A DNA stretch of 64,000 bases from Cinclus cinclus. Taxonomy: Eukaryota; Chordata; Aves; Passeriformes; Cinclidae. Numbering within the stretch: position 1 is the stretch's first letter; each line of letters starts with the position of its first letter. The DNA lies in the NCBI RefSeq assembly GCF_963662255.1, contig NC_085067.1, positions 7,555,148-7,619,147 of the forward strand. The letters run 5' to 3'. The notes below the pieces were generated by a model that searched no databases, was not told the origin of the DNA, and saw only the letters and a list, made by a program, of their open reading frames with translations. A program made the position numbers and the translations under genes. Below are positions 12,315-24,300 of the stretch, one piece after another.

Positions 12315-15300
12315 GTAGGTGACACAAAGGTTCTTCAACCTGATTTTGGCTTTTCTCATATAAACTCACACAGATCTGAAATTGCTAATGATGATACTTC
12401 TTGACTTTGGCTGGAATGGTTTAGACAGGAAAATATTTGGAGCAGTGACTAATTAGTTGCAGGAATTAGATTCTTTTTTTGGCTCTGTTACTGGCTTATG
12501 TGTGACTTTTGGGAACTAATGGGAAGTTTCTTGTTGGTTTATTTCATTTTTTTCCTACTTTTTTACAGCAATGGGGTGGAAATGGAATCAAAGTATTTTA
12601 GCTGACTTTTTCTTTCAGTGGAGTTTCTTTATCAGCCCAACACAGTATCTGATTGTTGGGACAGGAGGGAATCTGTCATTATTTTAATTTCTTTTCACCA
12701 CATAATGGGTGACCCTCTATTGTAAGATTGTCAGCAAGCTGGCTTTGCATAGTTTTCATACCAATTCCCAGAGCTGGACAGCATCCTGGGCAAAAGGGAA
12801 TTATTGGCTCATTTCCAGCAGGGAGTACGTGGACGACATGTTTCAAACTCAGAGAAAGACTTCTGGTGGTGCATTTTACAAGCTGGAACACTTAACCTGT
12901 GACGTAAAACTCACAAACGTCCTTTTGCTCTTGAGGAAAAAGAGAGAAACTAATTCTTAATGGGTGAAAAGAATATTTTGCCAAGAGGACCAAGGATTGC
13001 AAGTATTCACATAGAAAATTCAATGAACTAGAAAGAAATTACAAATATTCATCCTGTTGAGTCTGATTCTGGGACTTCATTATCTCAATATCCAGCAGCA
13101 GCATGGATTACAAGGCCATGGAGGATAGGACAAGGGCTGTAAACTGAAAGATGTTTCAATTGGATATTAGGAAGAAATTCTTCCCTGTGAAGGTGGTGGG
13201 GCCCTGGCACAGATTCCCGGAGAAGCTGTGGCTGCCTCATCCCTGGAAGTGCCCAAGGCCAGGTTGGACAGGGCTTGGAGCAGCCTGGGATAATGGAAGG
13301 TGTTCCTGCCCATTGCAAGGGGTAGAACTGGGTGGATTTTGAGGTCACTTACAACCCAAACCAGTCTGATAATTCATGGTTTGATTTTGGGGCCTGGCTG
13401 GGTAAAATGTCCAGTTTTAGGGAGGTTACAGCTGACAACCTCCAAAGCTTAGCAGACTCTTCAATAAAGGGGGGTGGGTTTGGGGAGGGGGCTCACAGTT
13501 GCCCCTCGGCAATCCTGGCAACTTTTAGCCAAGGCAATCTCAGCAACAAATGCAGCAGGTTTGGAAAAGGGTATTTACCTTCAGTTCATGTTGAGAGAAA
13601 CATGGCTATGTTCACCTTTAGTCTCTTGTGATGCACCTTAGGTGTGGCTGAAGGTCTCCCATCAAGCCTCTTGCATATTCTTCTTGGTTTTTCTTCCAAG
13701 CTAATAGAAAATAGTTTCTTCCTGCATTATTAGATGCTATTTAGTGCTATTTAGTGGCAAGAAAAAAAAATCTGATGATGGAATATGGCCTGTCCTTGAA
13801 GGGCACTTTTTAACTGAAAGCTTGAACATAAAATTGTTTAATATTCATATTAGCTCAGAGAAAGGCCTGATGTAGAAATGAAATTGGGAAATAAATGTGT
13901 TTTAAGTCTTTGTTTCCATTCACTGTAGATTGAAAGGTCAGCTATAAACTTCCAAATTTCCATCAGATTTGAACATTTTTGGATCAGCAGTGCTGGGCAG
14001 AGTCACATACTAGCCACCATCTGCTTCAATCCCCATATTTCTTTCTGTAGGACAAGAGAGCTGAGGACACACAGTTGGTTGTGCTGCTCCCTGCCTTTGT
14101 CTAAGAGCAGCTGTGACTGTGGCACACTTAGAGCTCTGACCAACTCTCATCTTGGCCTTTCTTGCAGTGGCTTGGGGTACATCACTGGGTCGAGTGTGAA
14201 GCAGGTTGCTGGAGACTGGCACTGGGCACTGAGGGTAAGTTCTTAATGACACATCTTAATGAGAGTTTGTTAGTTGATTAGTGTTAGGAAGAGTTCTATC
14301 ACACAATGGCTCAACCTGTTATTATATCTGAAAGGTGAAGGGCTGGAAATTACATCTGTGGATCTTAAATGCATGGCAGATGCACTCTCTAAGCAAAGAT
14401 GTATGGACTTGGCTTGTGGGACTTGGTGTTTTCCCTGCTTGGGGGCAAGAATTTTCCAATCACTTTTCATATCAATCAATCAATTCTGACTTCTTGATGG
14501 GGACAGGAAGACGAGGCATTGGCCTTAAATCAACTCCACAGTCTTTCAGTCTCCTGCTGTCAAGAAACTCTGAGAATGGCTTCCGGCTTTGAGGAAAAAA
14601 CACTTTGTTCCAGTTTCCGCTTGTTTTTCTGCCCTGAGACAGTCAGTTTCCTTCTATTTTAACCTCTTGGGACCCTGATAAATGGGCTGAAAAGATAATC
14701 CACTCCAATCACATACTCACAAACAGCTTGTGCACACAAAGATGTCTTGAAAGAGCTGAGAGGAAGTGGCTCAGCAGAACTGGTTTCTGACCTTTGGTAC
14801 TGTGGGTGGCATGTGAGGTGCATTCTCTGGCTCTGGCACTTCATGGAGACCATGAATCTCATGAAGCTCAGGCCAACACCATTTATAACAGTAGGTGATG
14901 AAATACAGGAGTTCCCATCTGAAGCAAATATGTCCTCTGTGACACAGGCCATGCCCAGGGTAAGTAAAGCCAGGAACATCACCATGAACAGTTCATCTGT
15001 AGCTGGGAGAGTGGAGAGCAATTTCCAGCTGTGCACCTGGAGTGGAAAATAGAGTAGCCTAAAGCTTCCCACCAAGAGGATGCTGCCTCATTAGCAGAAA
15101 TATTTAAGAGTAACATGAACTTTGAGCAGAGGCCAACACAAGGAGTGAAAACCCCAAAGCCCATCCTCTGGTCAGTGGGCTTTAACTGGAGGACTCAGAA
15201 AACCCAAATCTGACTTGAAAACCCAAATGGTTAATCTGTGAAAAGAGATCATCACTAGGACTTTTTAGATGGTGTATTCACAGTTATCCTGAGAAATCCA

Positions 15301-18300
15301 AGCTATCTGCAAGACTGTACTCCTTACAGGTCATCATTTCCACTATAAATGACACATTGATGCAGGATTCTCTGGCTGTACAAAATTTGGGGAATCTATG
15401 AGCTGCACACATCTGTGGTGCTTGCTTTGGACACCATTGCTCAGTCTGTACTCACACAGCACATATAGAAAACATCCAGACATCAGTGTAGAGCAGCTTC
15501 CATCCCTATGGCAATTATTGCTCTCTTGCAAGGTGGGAATGATTCCCCAAGATGATGCTTCCCTCTGTGATCTCCTGTGGGTTCCAAATACAGAAGAGGT
15601 CAGGAATAATCATACTTCACTGGGCTGAAAAAGACAGAAGGGCACATGGACAAGTGGCAGCTTTGTCTCTAACAATAAAGTGAGTGTTTCACTGCAGCAT
15701 TACTGAGTGTTCATGGGTATTGTCCTTGTGGGTACTTAAGCTTTTAGATAAAATTCAAAGAGACTTGAAGCATCTGGCTGTAGAAAAAACAGAATTTCCA
15801 ATTTTTTATCAGTGCTGTGTCTTCTCTTCAGCTGTCATAAGGATGCTGTATCGGGCTTCAATGTATTCCTGGATGAGCGATTTTCTTACTTTTAAGTTCT
15901 GAAACACTTTTGTCTTTCCTTCCCTAGAAGGATTGTGAGTTTGTCATCCTTGGACATAAAACACTGCTCCATATGTAAAGGCCGTTCTCAGGTTAATAAT
16001 GGAAGCTTTTTGTTGTTGTTGTTTTTTGGGGTTTTTTTTCCAAACAGGAATTTATTTTTTAAATAGCATGTCTAGATGAGATGATAATTGAGTGAAATCC
16101 ATGTTCCTATTTTCCTGATGGAGCTATTTTCCATTCTGACGATAATGGAATTTCAATGTCAAAACAAGAATAGTTTTTATAGCCTGCAAAACACTGTGAG
16201 ATCTTAGTATTTTTGCCTAGTGCTTAGAGAAAGGATTGGATACTGCGAAACCAAGCCCTTGAATGTGTTGTTTTCCTATCTTCCAGCATGAATTTTCAAC
16301 GTTTCTTGGTCTGTTGTACTGAGGTAACCTGAGGAAAATGCCTGAAAATAGGAAGAGATTGTGGGTTAGCTGGAAGAGGGATGTATGTCAAGCAAGGGTT
16401 TTCAAAGCCAGCATGTTCCCTACATCCAGAAATCTTTCAGATGGTCTAATTGCCTTTAAAAGGCTTCTGCACTCACCAAGAAACCTGCTGGTCTCTCAGC
16501 CCAGCTGGGAGTAGGTTTCCAGAGAGTTAAACATCACTGAAGAATCATGTTTAGATGAATATTGGTACTTATTAACACAATGGACTGCCTCACTCAGAGT
16601 ATTTTCAAAGCTGCATGTTTCCAGAGTGAGATAAGAGGGTCCAGGGAATGACAAGAAGGAAGGAAAGGAGCAGATGCCTCGATGCTTACAGGTTCTGACT
16701 GGCTGTGAGGAGCAGTCACTGAAACCAAACAGATGGATTCTGCTTCTTCCTGACCAGTCAAAGCAAACCCTCCTGACTCCTGTGCTAATCCCCTGCTCCT
16801 TTCTTGCAGGTATCTCCACTCCTAGGAATGATAACAGGGACACTCATCTTGATATTTGTGCCTGCTGCTAAAAGAGGAAATGCTGAACAACTTGGGGGGC
16901 AGCTGAAGGCTCGGACTTCATGGCTGAGAGACATGAAAGCATTGATTAGAAAGTAAGAGCATGAGTAAAAACCATGTTTTGCCTCTAATGCTTAGTCAAA
17001 ACATCCAATGGTCTGGGTTTAGTATGGTGAGACTGGGAAGTGATGACGTGTAGGGAGTTGCAGGAAGTTTAGTCTGTTGACCTAGGAAAGAAAATCACAG
17101 TTACATGAGGCATCAACTGCTGTGACAATGTTGGATTCCAAGTTTTGCTCTAACCTTTCCAAGATTGATATCTAAGAAAAACTCTGCTTTGTTTGGCTCA
17201 TACTTCACACAAATCAAAGCTTTTGAAGTGTAGAAATTGCTGTGTTCCTCTATTAATTGTTGTGCTGCTGTTGTTCAGACACTTAGATCCTTTCTCTTCT
17301 TTAAAAGAGCTGTTCTGCTGAGGGGGAAAGGAGAGTCTTAGCAATTTAAGATAAAAAACACAGAGAAGCTTGTACTATGGCAAGTTTAAATATATGTGAA
17401 CAACCACGTGTGACTGAATCCACGAGAACTGAATGTGCTTGGGTACTTGTATGTGTTCATAAAGGTTCACATGCTCACGAGTGTTTAAGCAGCTGCACTT
17501 CCTTCCAAAAAGCTGGCCTGTGAAAATACAAACACTTTCACTTGTGATTTCAGGGTTACCTTGTAATTCTGATGGGAAACTTGTGATGTCCTTTAGTTTT
17601 AGAGCTACTGGCTAGAATACCTCCCTGGTATTGTCCTCCAGTGCCAAAGGACTATGAACTAACTATTGTTAGATAATTTATTATTATTTCTATGTTACTG
17701 CTTTTGGTAGTTTATGTAAGTAGTAAACATATGGTGGCATGGATGGGGAGGGAGAAATGAAACTGCTCATCCAAGTAAGCAGGTGATACTGGGGTGAAAG
17801 CCCTGTAACTCACATATCATATCTTAGTGACCAAGTACTGTCTTCTCGAACAGTCCCTTGGGACAGTCCTGTGAAGCATCTCTGATGAGTGAATATTCCA
17901 TGTGAATATTCCATGCTTCTTATTCTCCGTTCATTTGTACCTTGTGTTCCCTCTTCCCCTTGGCAAATGGAGGTGGCAAATGTGGGGGAGCATTGGGTTT
18001 TGTCACTGCAGCACTGGTTCCTGTGTGGGGGTCCTGCTTTTTCACTTTCCCCCCTAAAGCTTCTCTTGGTTTTGTCTCCACAGCCGCAGCTATGTGTTCT
18101 CATCCTTGGCCACCTCAGCTGTCTCCTTTGCCACAGGGGCACTTGGTATGTGGATCCCTCTGTATCTTCACAGAGCACAGGTCGTGCAGAAGACAGCAGA
18201 GACCTGCAGCTCCCAGCCCTGTGGCACCAAAGATAGGTGAGAGTCAGAGTCAGCTGCTTTAAAGAGGGGGAGAGGGGGTGGGGGCTTATTTACCAGAGGA

Positions 18301-21300
18301 AACAGGCAAGTCCCACAGAGACAAGGTACTAGAATGTCTGTAATTTCCTCTAGGCCCTTGCAACAATGATAGGAAATGCTGGGATTGTAAACTAGGCTTT
18401 AGTTCTCTTCTTCATTGCATGAAGTCAAACCAAGGGAGAAGCAATGACCTCAGCTCTGTCTCAGTTCCCAGGCTGCAGTGCAGAGTAGAGAAAAGAAAAG
18501 AGAAATCCTCTAAGGAGGATGTTTGGAGAGCTAAGAATTTGGGTTCTTAAGACCCATCTGTGAAAGCAGCAGAATAAGCTGGTAGGTTAGGAAGCCCCAG
18601 TGGTGCCTGTAATTCAGAGACTGGAATGGCTCCCCTAAATCTGCAGGGACTAATGCTGTAGACTTTTGTTTCTGTGTGAGGCAGGACTTCCCTGTTTTAT
18701 TGCTCTGTAAACTGCTGTGTGTGCTGAGTTTTGCTGAAGAATGTCCCAGAGATCTGGGATGCTTTGGGCTGGAGTGTTTGATGTTTTACAGTGGCTTGGG
18801 TTTTCAGTCCTGGTTATGGAATATCACTTACAACACATAAGCTATGAAAAGTAATTCTTCATTTTGTGATTTACAATGGTGGCACAAAGCAGAAAATGCT
18901 ATAAAAGCATTCCTCCAGGTAAATAAAAGATACTAGAAAAACCTTTTGTCAGATCTTTTGCTTTTCAGCTCATGAGGGAAAATAATATTAGGAAAAACTT
19001 CTTGCCTAGCAGACATAATCCCATCTCAATTAAAGTAGTTAGTGGTGTGGAGTCCCATCAGCCAGAGTGTCCAGCAGGCAATCTCAGGCTGTTCCACAAA
19101 AATGCAGTGAGCCAAACACAGAGCTCCAGCCTGACTGCCCTGACTGCCCCTGTCCACTGTTCACAAAGAGAAGTCCCCCCTCCTTGATGACACCTCCATT
19201 TTGAAATGTCCTCAAGCTACTTTAATGTGGTTGCCCAAGACCCTGTAATTCAAGTCCTGCACATATAATATGGACAATCCTCCTGGCTCTTTATATTGAA
19301 ATTAACACATTTCAAATGTGTAACCTAGCAGCAAAAAGATTCTTTGAAGTGCCTGAAAGGAGTTATAAAGTCAATGTTGGAAATCATTGGTATTTAAGAG
19401 TCTTGTTAGGTTTCCTTGCCCTGAAGCTTCCTGATGCTGGTCCATGATTTCCCCTTACATGATCAATGCACAGGTTATTAATTAGTTTTGTGTATGCATA
19501 ATTAGCTGTTCAGGGCACTTTGTAGGAATCCCAGTTCCACCCAAGGAAGCAGCGTGAGCCTTTTGCACCCCTTTGCCCATAGATCAAAGCCTGTGTACAA
19601 CGATAAATTTCATATGCTCTGGTTTTTTTTAATTGCAGAGTAAGAGGGCTAAAATCATGAGCATTTGTTTTATTCAAAATTTGCAAAGCCGTTGTGAAAA
19701 CTGTGCAAATTTCCATTACTCAGTTTACCCTAATAATTTGTCCAAAGACCATGCTCCTTTTGAGGAAAAATTAAAAAAAAAAAAAACCCTCACTTTTCTC
19801 TTTTTTTTTTTTTTTTTTTAATAGTTTGATCTTTGGAGCAATCACATGCTTCACTGGATTCCTGGGTGTAATCACAGGGGCAGGAGCAACCAAATGGTGC
19901 CGGTCGAAGACGCAGCGAGCTGATCCTCTTGTGTGTGCTGTTGGAATGCTGGGCTCAGCCATCTTCATCTGTCTGATCTTTGTGGCTGCCAAGAGCAGCA
20001 TTGTGGGAGCCTATGTAAGTATAATCCTTTCCATGTGCCAGCCCCTGCCCAACTCCTTATGAGACCGTGTGCATCGTCCCCTGCAGAAAGCCTGGGACGT
20101 TTTCTTGCCTTTGCCCTTCTGAATGTCCTTCTTTTTGCCTCCTGGCATTCTGGCACTAAGCGTGCCTGAAATCTCAACTGTTTATCCCTGCTGCCATCAG
20201 AATTCAGAGCTCCATGGAAACCCACAGCCTTTGGGCTGTCCTGTCTGCACCTCAATCCACACCTTTATTGCTCCTGCCTAATGATTTGGTAGAGGAAAAT
20301 TGAGCACTTCCCTTGCAGTGAGGGTATTGTAGCTGCAGTGGTACCAGATGACAATTACAGTGTAATTTGTCTGTGGGCAAGCTTTTAGCTCCCTTTCAGT
20401 ACCATTCATTGCCATAACTAGGTGGATTGCACCTTACCCAGTAATTTCAATTTGTTATCTGTATTACCATAGACCAGGAACCTACAGTATTTGATGTTGC
20501 ACAAATGCAGATTAAAATATGGCCCCTCCCTGAGTGCTTATAATTGGATTATATAAAAAGATATCAAATAGATCCAGATAAATAGAATGGTTTGGGTTGG
20601 AAGGAGCTTTTGAAGGTCATGTATTCCAACACTCCACTGTGAAGGAACACCTTCCACTAGACCTTGCTGCTGAGAGCCCCCTCCAAATTGGCCTTGAATC
20701 TTTCCAGGAATGAGGCATCCACCATGTCCCGGCCATCCTGTGCTAATGCTTTACCACCTTTGTAAGAAACTCCTTCCTTTTATCTCATCTAAACCAACCC
20801 TCTTTTAGTTAGACTGCAGGGAAAAGGAAAAGCTCAACTATAATAATCCAGCCTCAGTCTAGAATCTTGCTTTCAGCAGGGAGCAAAACTCCAGTCTCTG
20901 AACAAGTCTCTGGTTCCCTTTTAATGTCAGAATGAGAGAAGCCTAAGACCTGGGAGAAGTTTATGAAGGGAAAGTATGAGATGTTTGGAGCAGTGGGATC
21001 CCTTCTGGGAGCCCACCCTTCACTTCCACACAGCAGCACATGCTCATCCAGCAAGGAGAATTCATTTACAAGTAACCAGCCGACTGCTGTTCCTCATTTC
21101 TTTGTATTTTGAGCACTGGCCTGGCCATGTTTATTTGCTGAGTCTTTCAGCAGCTGCCACAGTTATGGGGAAGCACAACCAGAAAGAGTGGAAGTTCAAA
21201 ATCATTAAGACAGAGCCAAGAATGCTTCCTCTGACTGTTTAAGATTCAGGTCTCTGGTTTGTGACCATGAACTAACATTTGAACTGGCAGAAAAATGATC

Positions 21301-24300
21301 ACCTCAGACAACCTGTGAGAGTGTGTTACTAGTTAGTGAATCATTTACCCTCCTTCCATTGATCTCTCACACCCCTCACCTGCTTCCTCCATCTATTTGT
21401 GCAGACAGAGCTGTGATTTTCACCTTTCTTAGACCTAGTGACAGACATGTTTATTTGTGGAGTTCAGTTTCTTTATAAAGAAACCTCTCCCTTTCTATGC
21501 TGGAAATACTGTTTTCAAAAATTGTGCAGCAGGAGCTGGCTATTAATCTCATGTTTATATTTTGTCTATTTTTTAATGGCCATATAACTATTCTGCATTA
21601 TTTAAGTATATAAATATAGATGGTATCATTTAAACAATCCTAGAAACAATTTCTTTTATTACGGATGAGCAGTAAATCTAATAAAGAGTCAGTGATTTGC
21701 AAAGGAAGTTAGAGCTGCATGTGGAGGGGGTATAAGGAATATGAGCCTGTTTGTGATGCTCTTAGGCTGGAGCAAGAAACACTCCATAGTGCTTCTTAAT
21801 AATGCTTCATAATGCTATGCCTCTCCATAGCCCTAAATACTCTGCTGCTGGAAACCTGATGCCCACAAAGAGAGGGCAGGTCTGGGTTGGAGCTACCAGT
21901 GTCTCGTAGCACAAGGTATTATTGTGGCAGTGCCATACTGAATTGACTTTCCAAGGCAAGTTTCTAACACAAACTCATGTTTTTCTGTGGCATTCAAAGA
22001 GCTGTTGCAATCTTGCAGACTTCCAGAGTGTTTAATTCCCTTGTATTTCAAGGAGAACAGGAGTAGAAGATCTGCACTGCCAGGTTGCATGGTGTAGCAG
22101 TTTGTCATTGCTCTTTGGTTAAAGTCTCATTGGTCCATAATGAAGGGGAGAGTGTTCTGTGGCTGGTGGACAGAATGATGGGCTAGGTTACCTTCCTTAT
22201 CTCAAAATCCATGACAAAATCTCCGTCTGGAAACAATACAGTAAAATTTATGGGTTGATTTTTTTGTCTCTGATATCTTCCTTGGCAGCTTGTCCTGGCT
22301 CCTGTCTTTGAATTCTGTGTCTGTGGGAAGGCAAGGCAATGTCTGTCCTACAGCATGGTGGCATTTGCCAACCTTCTGTACTGTGACTGTCCTTAGGCTT
22401 CTGTCATGGATCACACTGTGCAAAAATGGACAATGAATGTTTTTGGAACCCTCATTGGCTCAGAGCCTTAAAATTCTCACTTCCAAGCAATTAGGTGGGT
22501 CCCCAAGAGATGATGTTCTCCCTCACTGTGAGAGAGAGCTGTGGTGGCCACCAGATCACCATCTCCCTCCCTGCTTCAGTTAACACTCAATAGCTTTAAT
22601 GCTGACTGATACAGGCACCAGCTTAAATTAAGTGTTCAGCACTCCAGCAAGAACCTGCAGAGCCCTTGCTTTTAAATTTCTTGGTCTTATAGGTTTTATT
22701 TTTTTGGAAAAGACTTGCATTTCCATTAACACAATCACCCTACCCCTTACATGTTTTATACTGTCTGCTCTCTTCCTCCCCTGAACACATGTACTATTTC
22801 TCTCCTGCTCAATCCTTTCTTGCAAGTGATTTTGGTTCCTGGGGGCAGTTGCTATTCCCATTCTGCAGCAGCCACTCCCATCTGAGGCAGGTAGACAAAT
22901 TACTGTTTTCCAGCCAGCCTTTTCATACTGATCCAGTAAATAATGGCAGTGGCAAAGTGGCTGGCAAGGTAGACTAAAACAACAATTCTGTATCATTTAG
23001 CTGCCCAGACACCTATATTTCTCTCTTTTATTATCTTGCCTGGTTGTATAGTCCAATCACTTCTTACTCAGTTTTTCTTGCAGCGTGTGGATTTGTGTGC
23101 TATAATCCAGCTCCTTAAAGCACCAATTTGCATATCTGCAAGTTCCACTTTTTCTGAAATACAAACTCTTTGAAACTCGGTTTTCAAACCTGTCTCTGGA
23201 AACTCATTATATGTGTGGCATCATCATCTCACAGTGCTCAGGCATTTCAGCTGCAGATTTTACACTTGTTTAAATCTCCAAGTGACTGGAGAGAGATGTG
23301 CTGCTTTGCCTTCCTTTGACACTCTTCCAAATTCCTCCATTTCAACATCTATTTGAATTCCTCAAAGACGTTTTATGATCTTGCAGAAACAGCAAATCCT
23401 GGGGTAAAACCTTGCCAGAGAGCTTTTACAGCATCTTATTCTCAACCCCAGGGACTTTCTGTTGTCATGTTGTTGGTGACCTGCCTACTTCTGAGGCATC
23501 AATATTGCCCAGAACCGAGCTGGAGTTAGAATTGCTCCAGATTCAGGAGTACATGAGGATGTCTTACCCACCATTTCAGAGAGAAATACAAATAATGAAG
23601 ATATTGACTGATACACCCTTTGCAAACAGTCATGGAAGGTGTTTGTAACCTGCTTAGAACTTTCTGTGAGAGCTGCTGGCATGTCCACTCTGAAACCTAG
23701 TTTATTTATCATTTTTGGGAGTCAGAATTGGCTAACTGATCACTTAAACAGAAAAGCACAGATGAGCAATCAGACACTAAATGGACATGGTGAGATGTTA
23801 CATAGCACAGCTGGAGTCAGAGGCAGATGTATATGTAGAGGTGAAGTCTCAGTGTAAAATGAGGCTTCAAAGTGTGTGAGGAGTCAAAACTGTGAGCATT
23901 TCAGGAGCTATTATGTGCTTTGTGGCTGCCCTATTTGCTGTCAGCTTCCCCAGAGTCTCCCTTCTGCAGAAATACCACATATCCTCACATGCCCTTTGCA
24001 GTGGGTGAACTCATTTCTATAAGCCCCCAGCAGCAGCTGAAGGACAGACATTTTTTAATGTCAGTATCTTCTATCCTACTTTTTGATCTTCCTCTTGCTC
24101 TTCTTTTCCTTTTGCCAGTACCCACCTATTAATCTCATGTTTCATGGATTGGTTGAAATACACATTCATCAGCTCAGAACTGGTGTGCTCTGAAATTTGT
24201 AGCATTTCAGTGATTTATTTAAAGGACTTGTGCTACATTCCTGCACAAGGGACAAGTTCTTGCTGCCTAGAGCAATTCAAATGTGTGCAGCTCATATCAG

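Larger units (their letters stand above)
12315..14167 (+). other. SPNS2: Intron 4 of SPNS2
   Basis: A 1.85 kb intron. It contains a CR1 3' end on the + strand (13118-13378) and a 10-base tandem duplication (13735-13754). Nothing else is recognisable. Confidence 0.9.

Noticed and set aside
18966..19080. Phrases such as ATATTAGGAAAAACTTCTTG suggesting an old CR1
   Set aside because: Only a few short words match and the order cannot be followed with confidence.
22628..22996. 122-codon reverse-strand open frame in intron 8
   Set aside because: No recognisable homology; such lengths are common in 64 kb.
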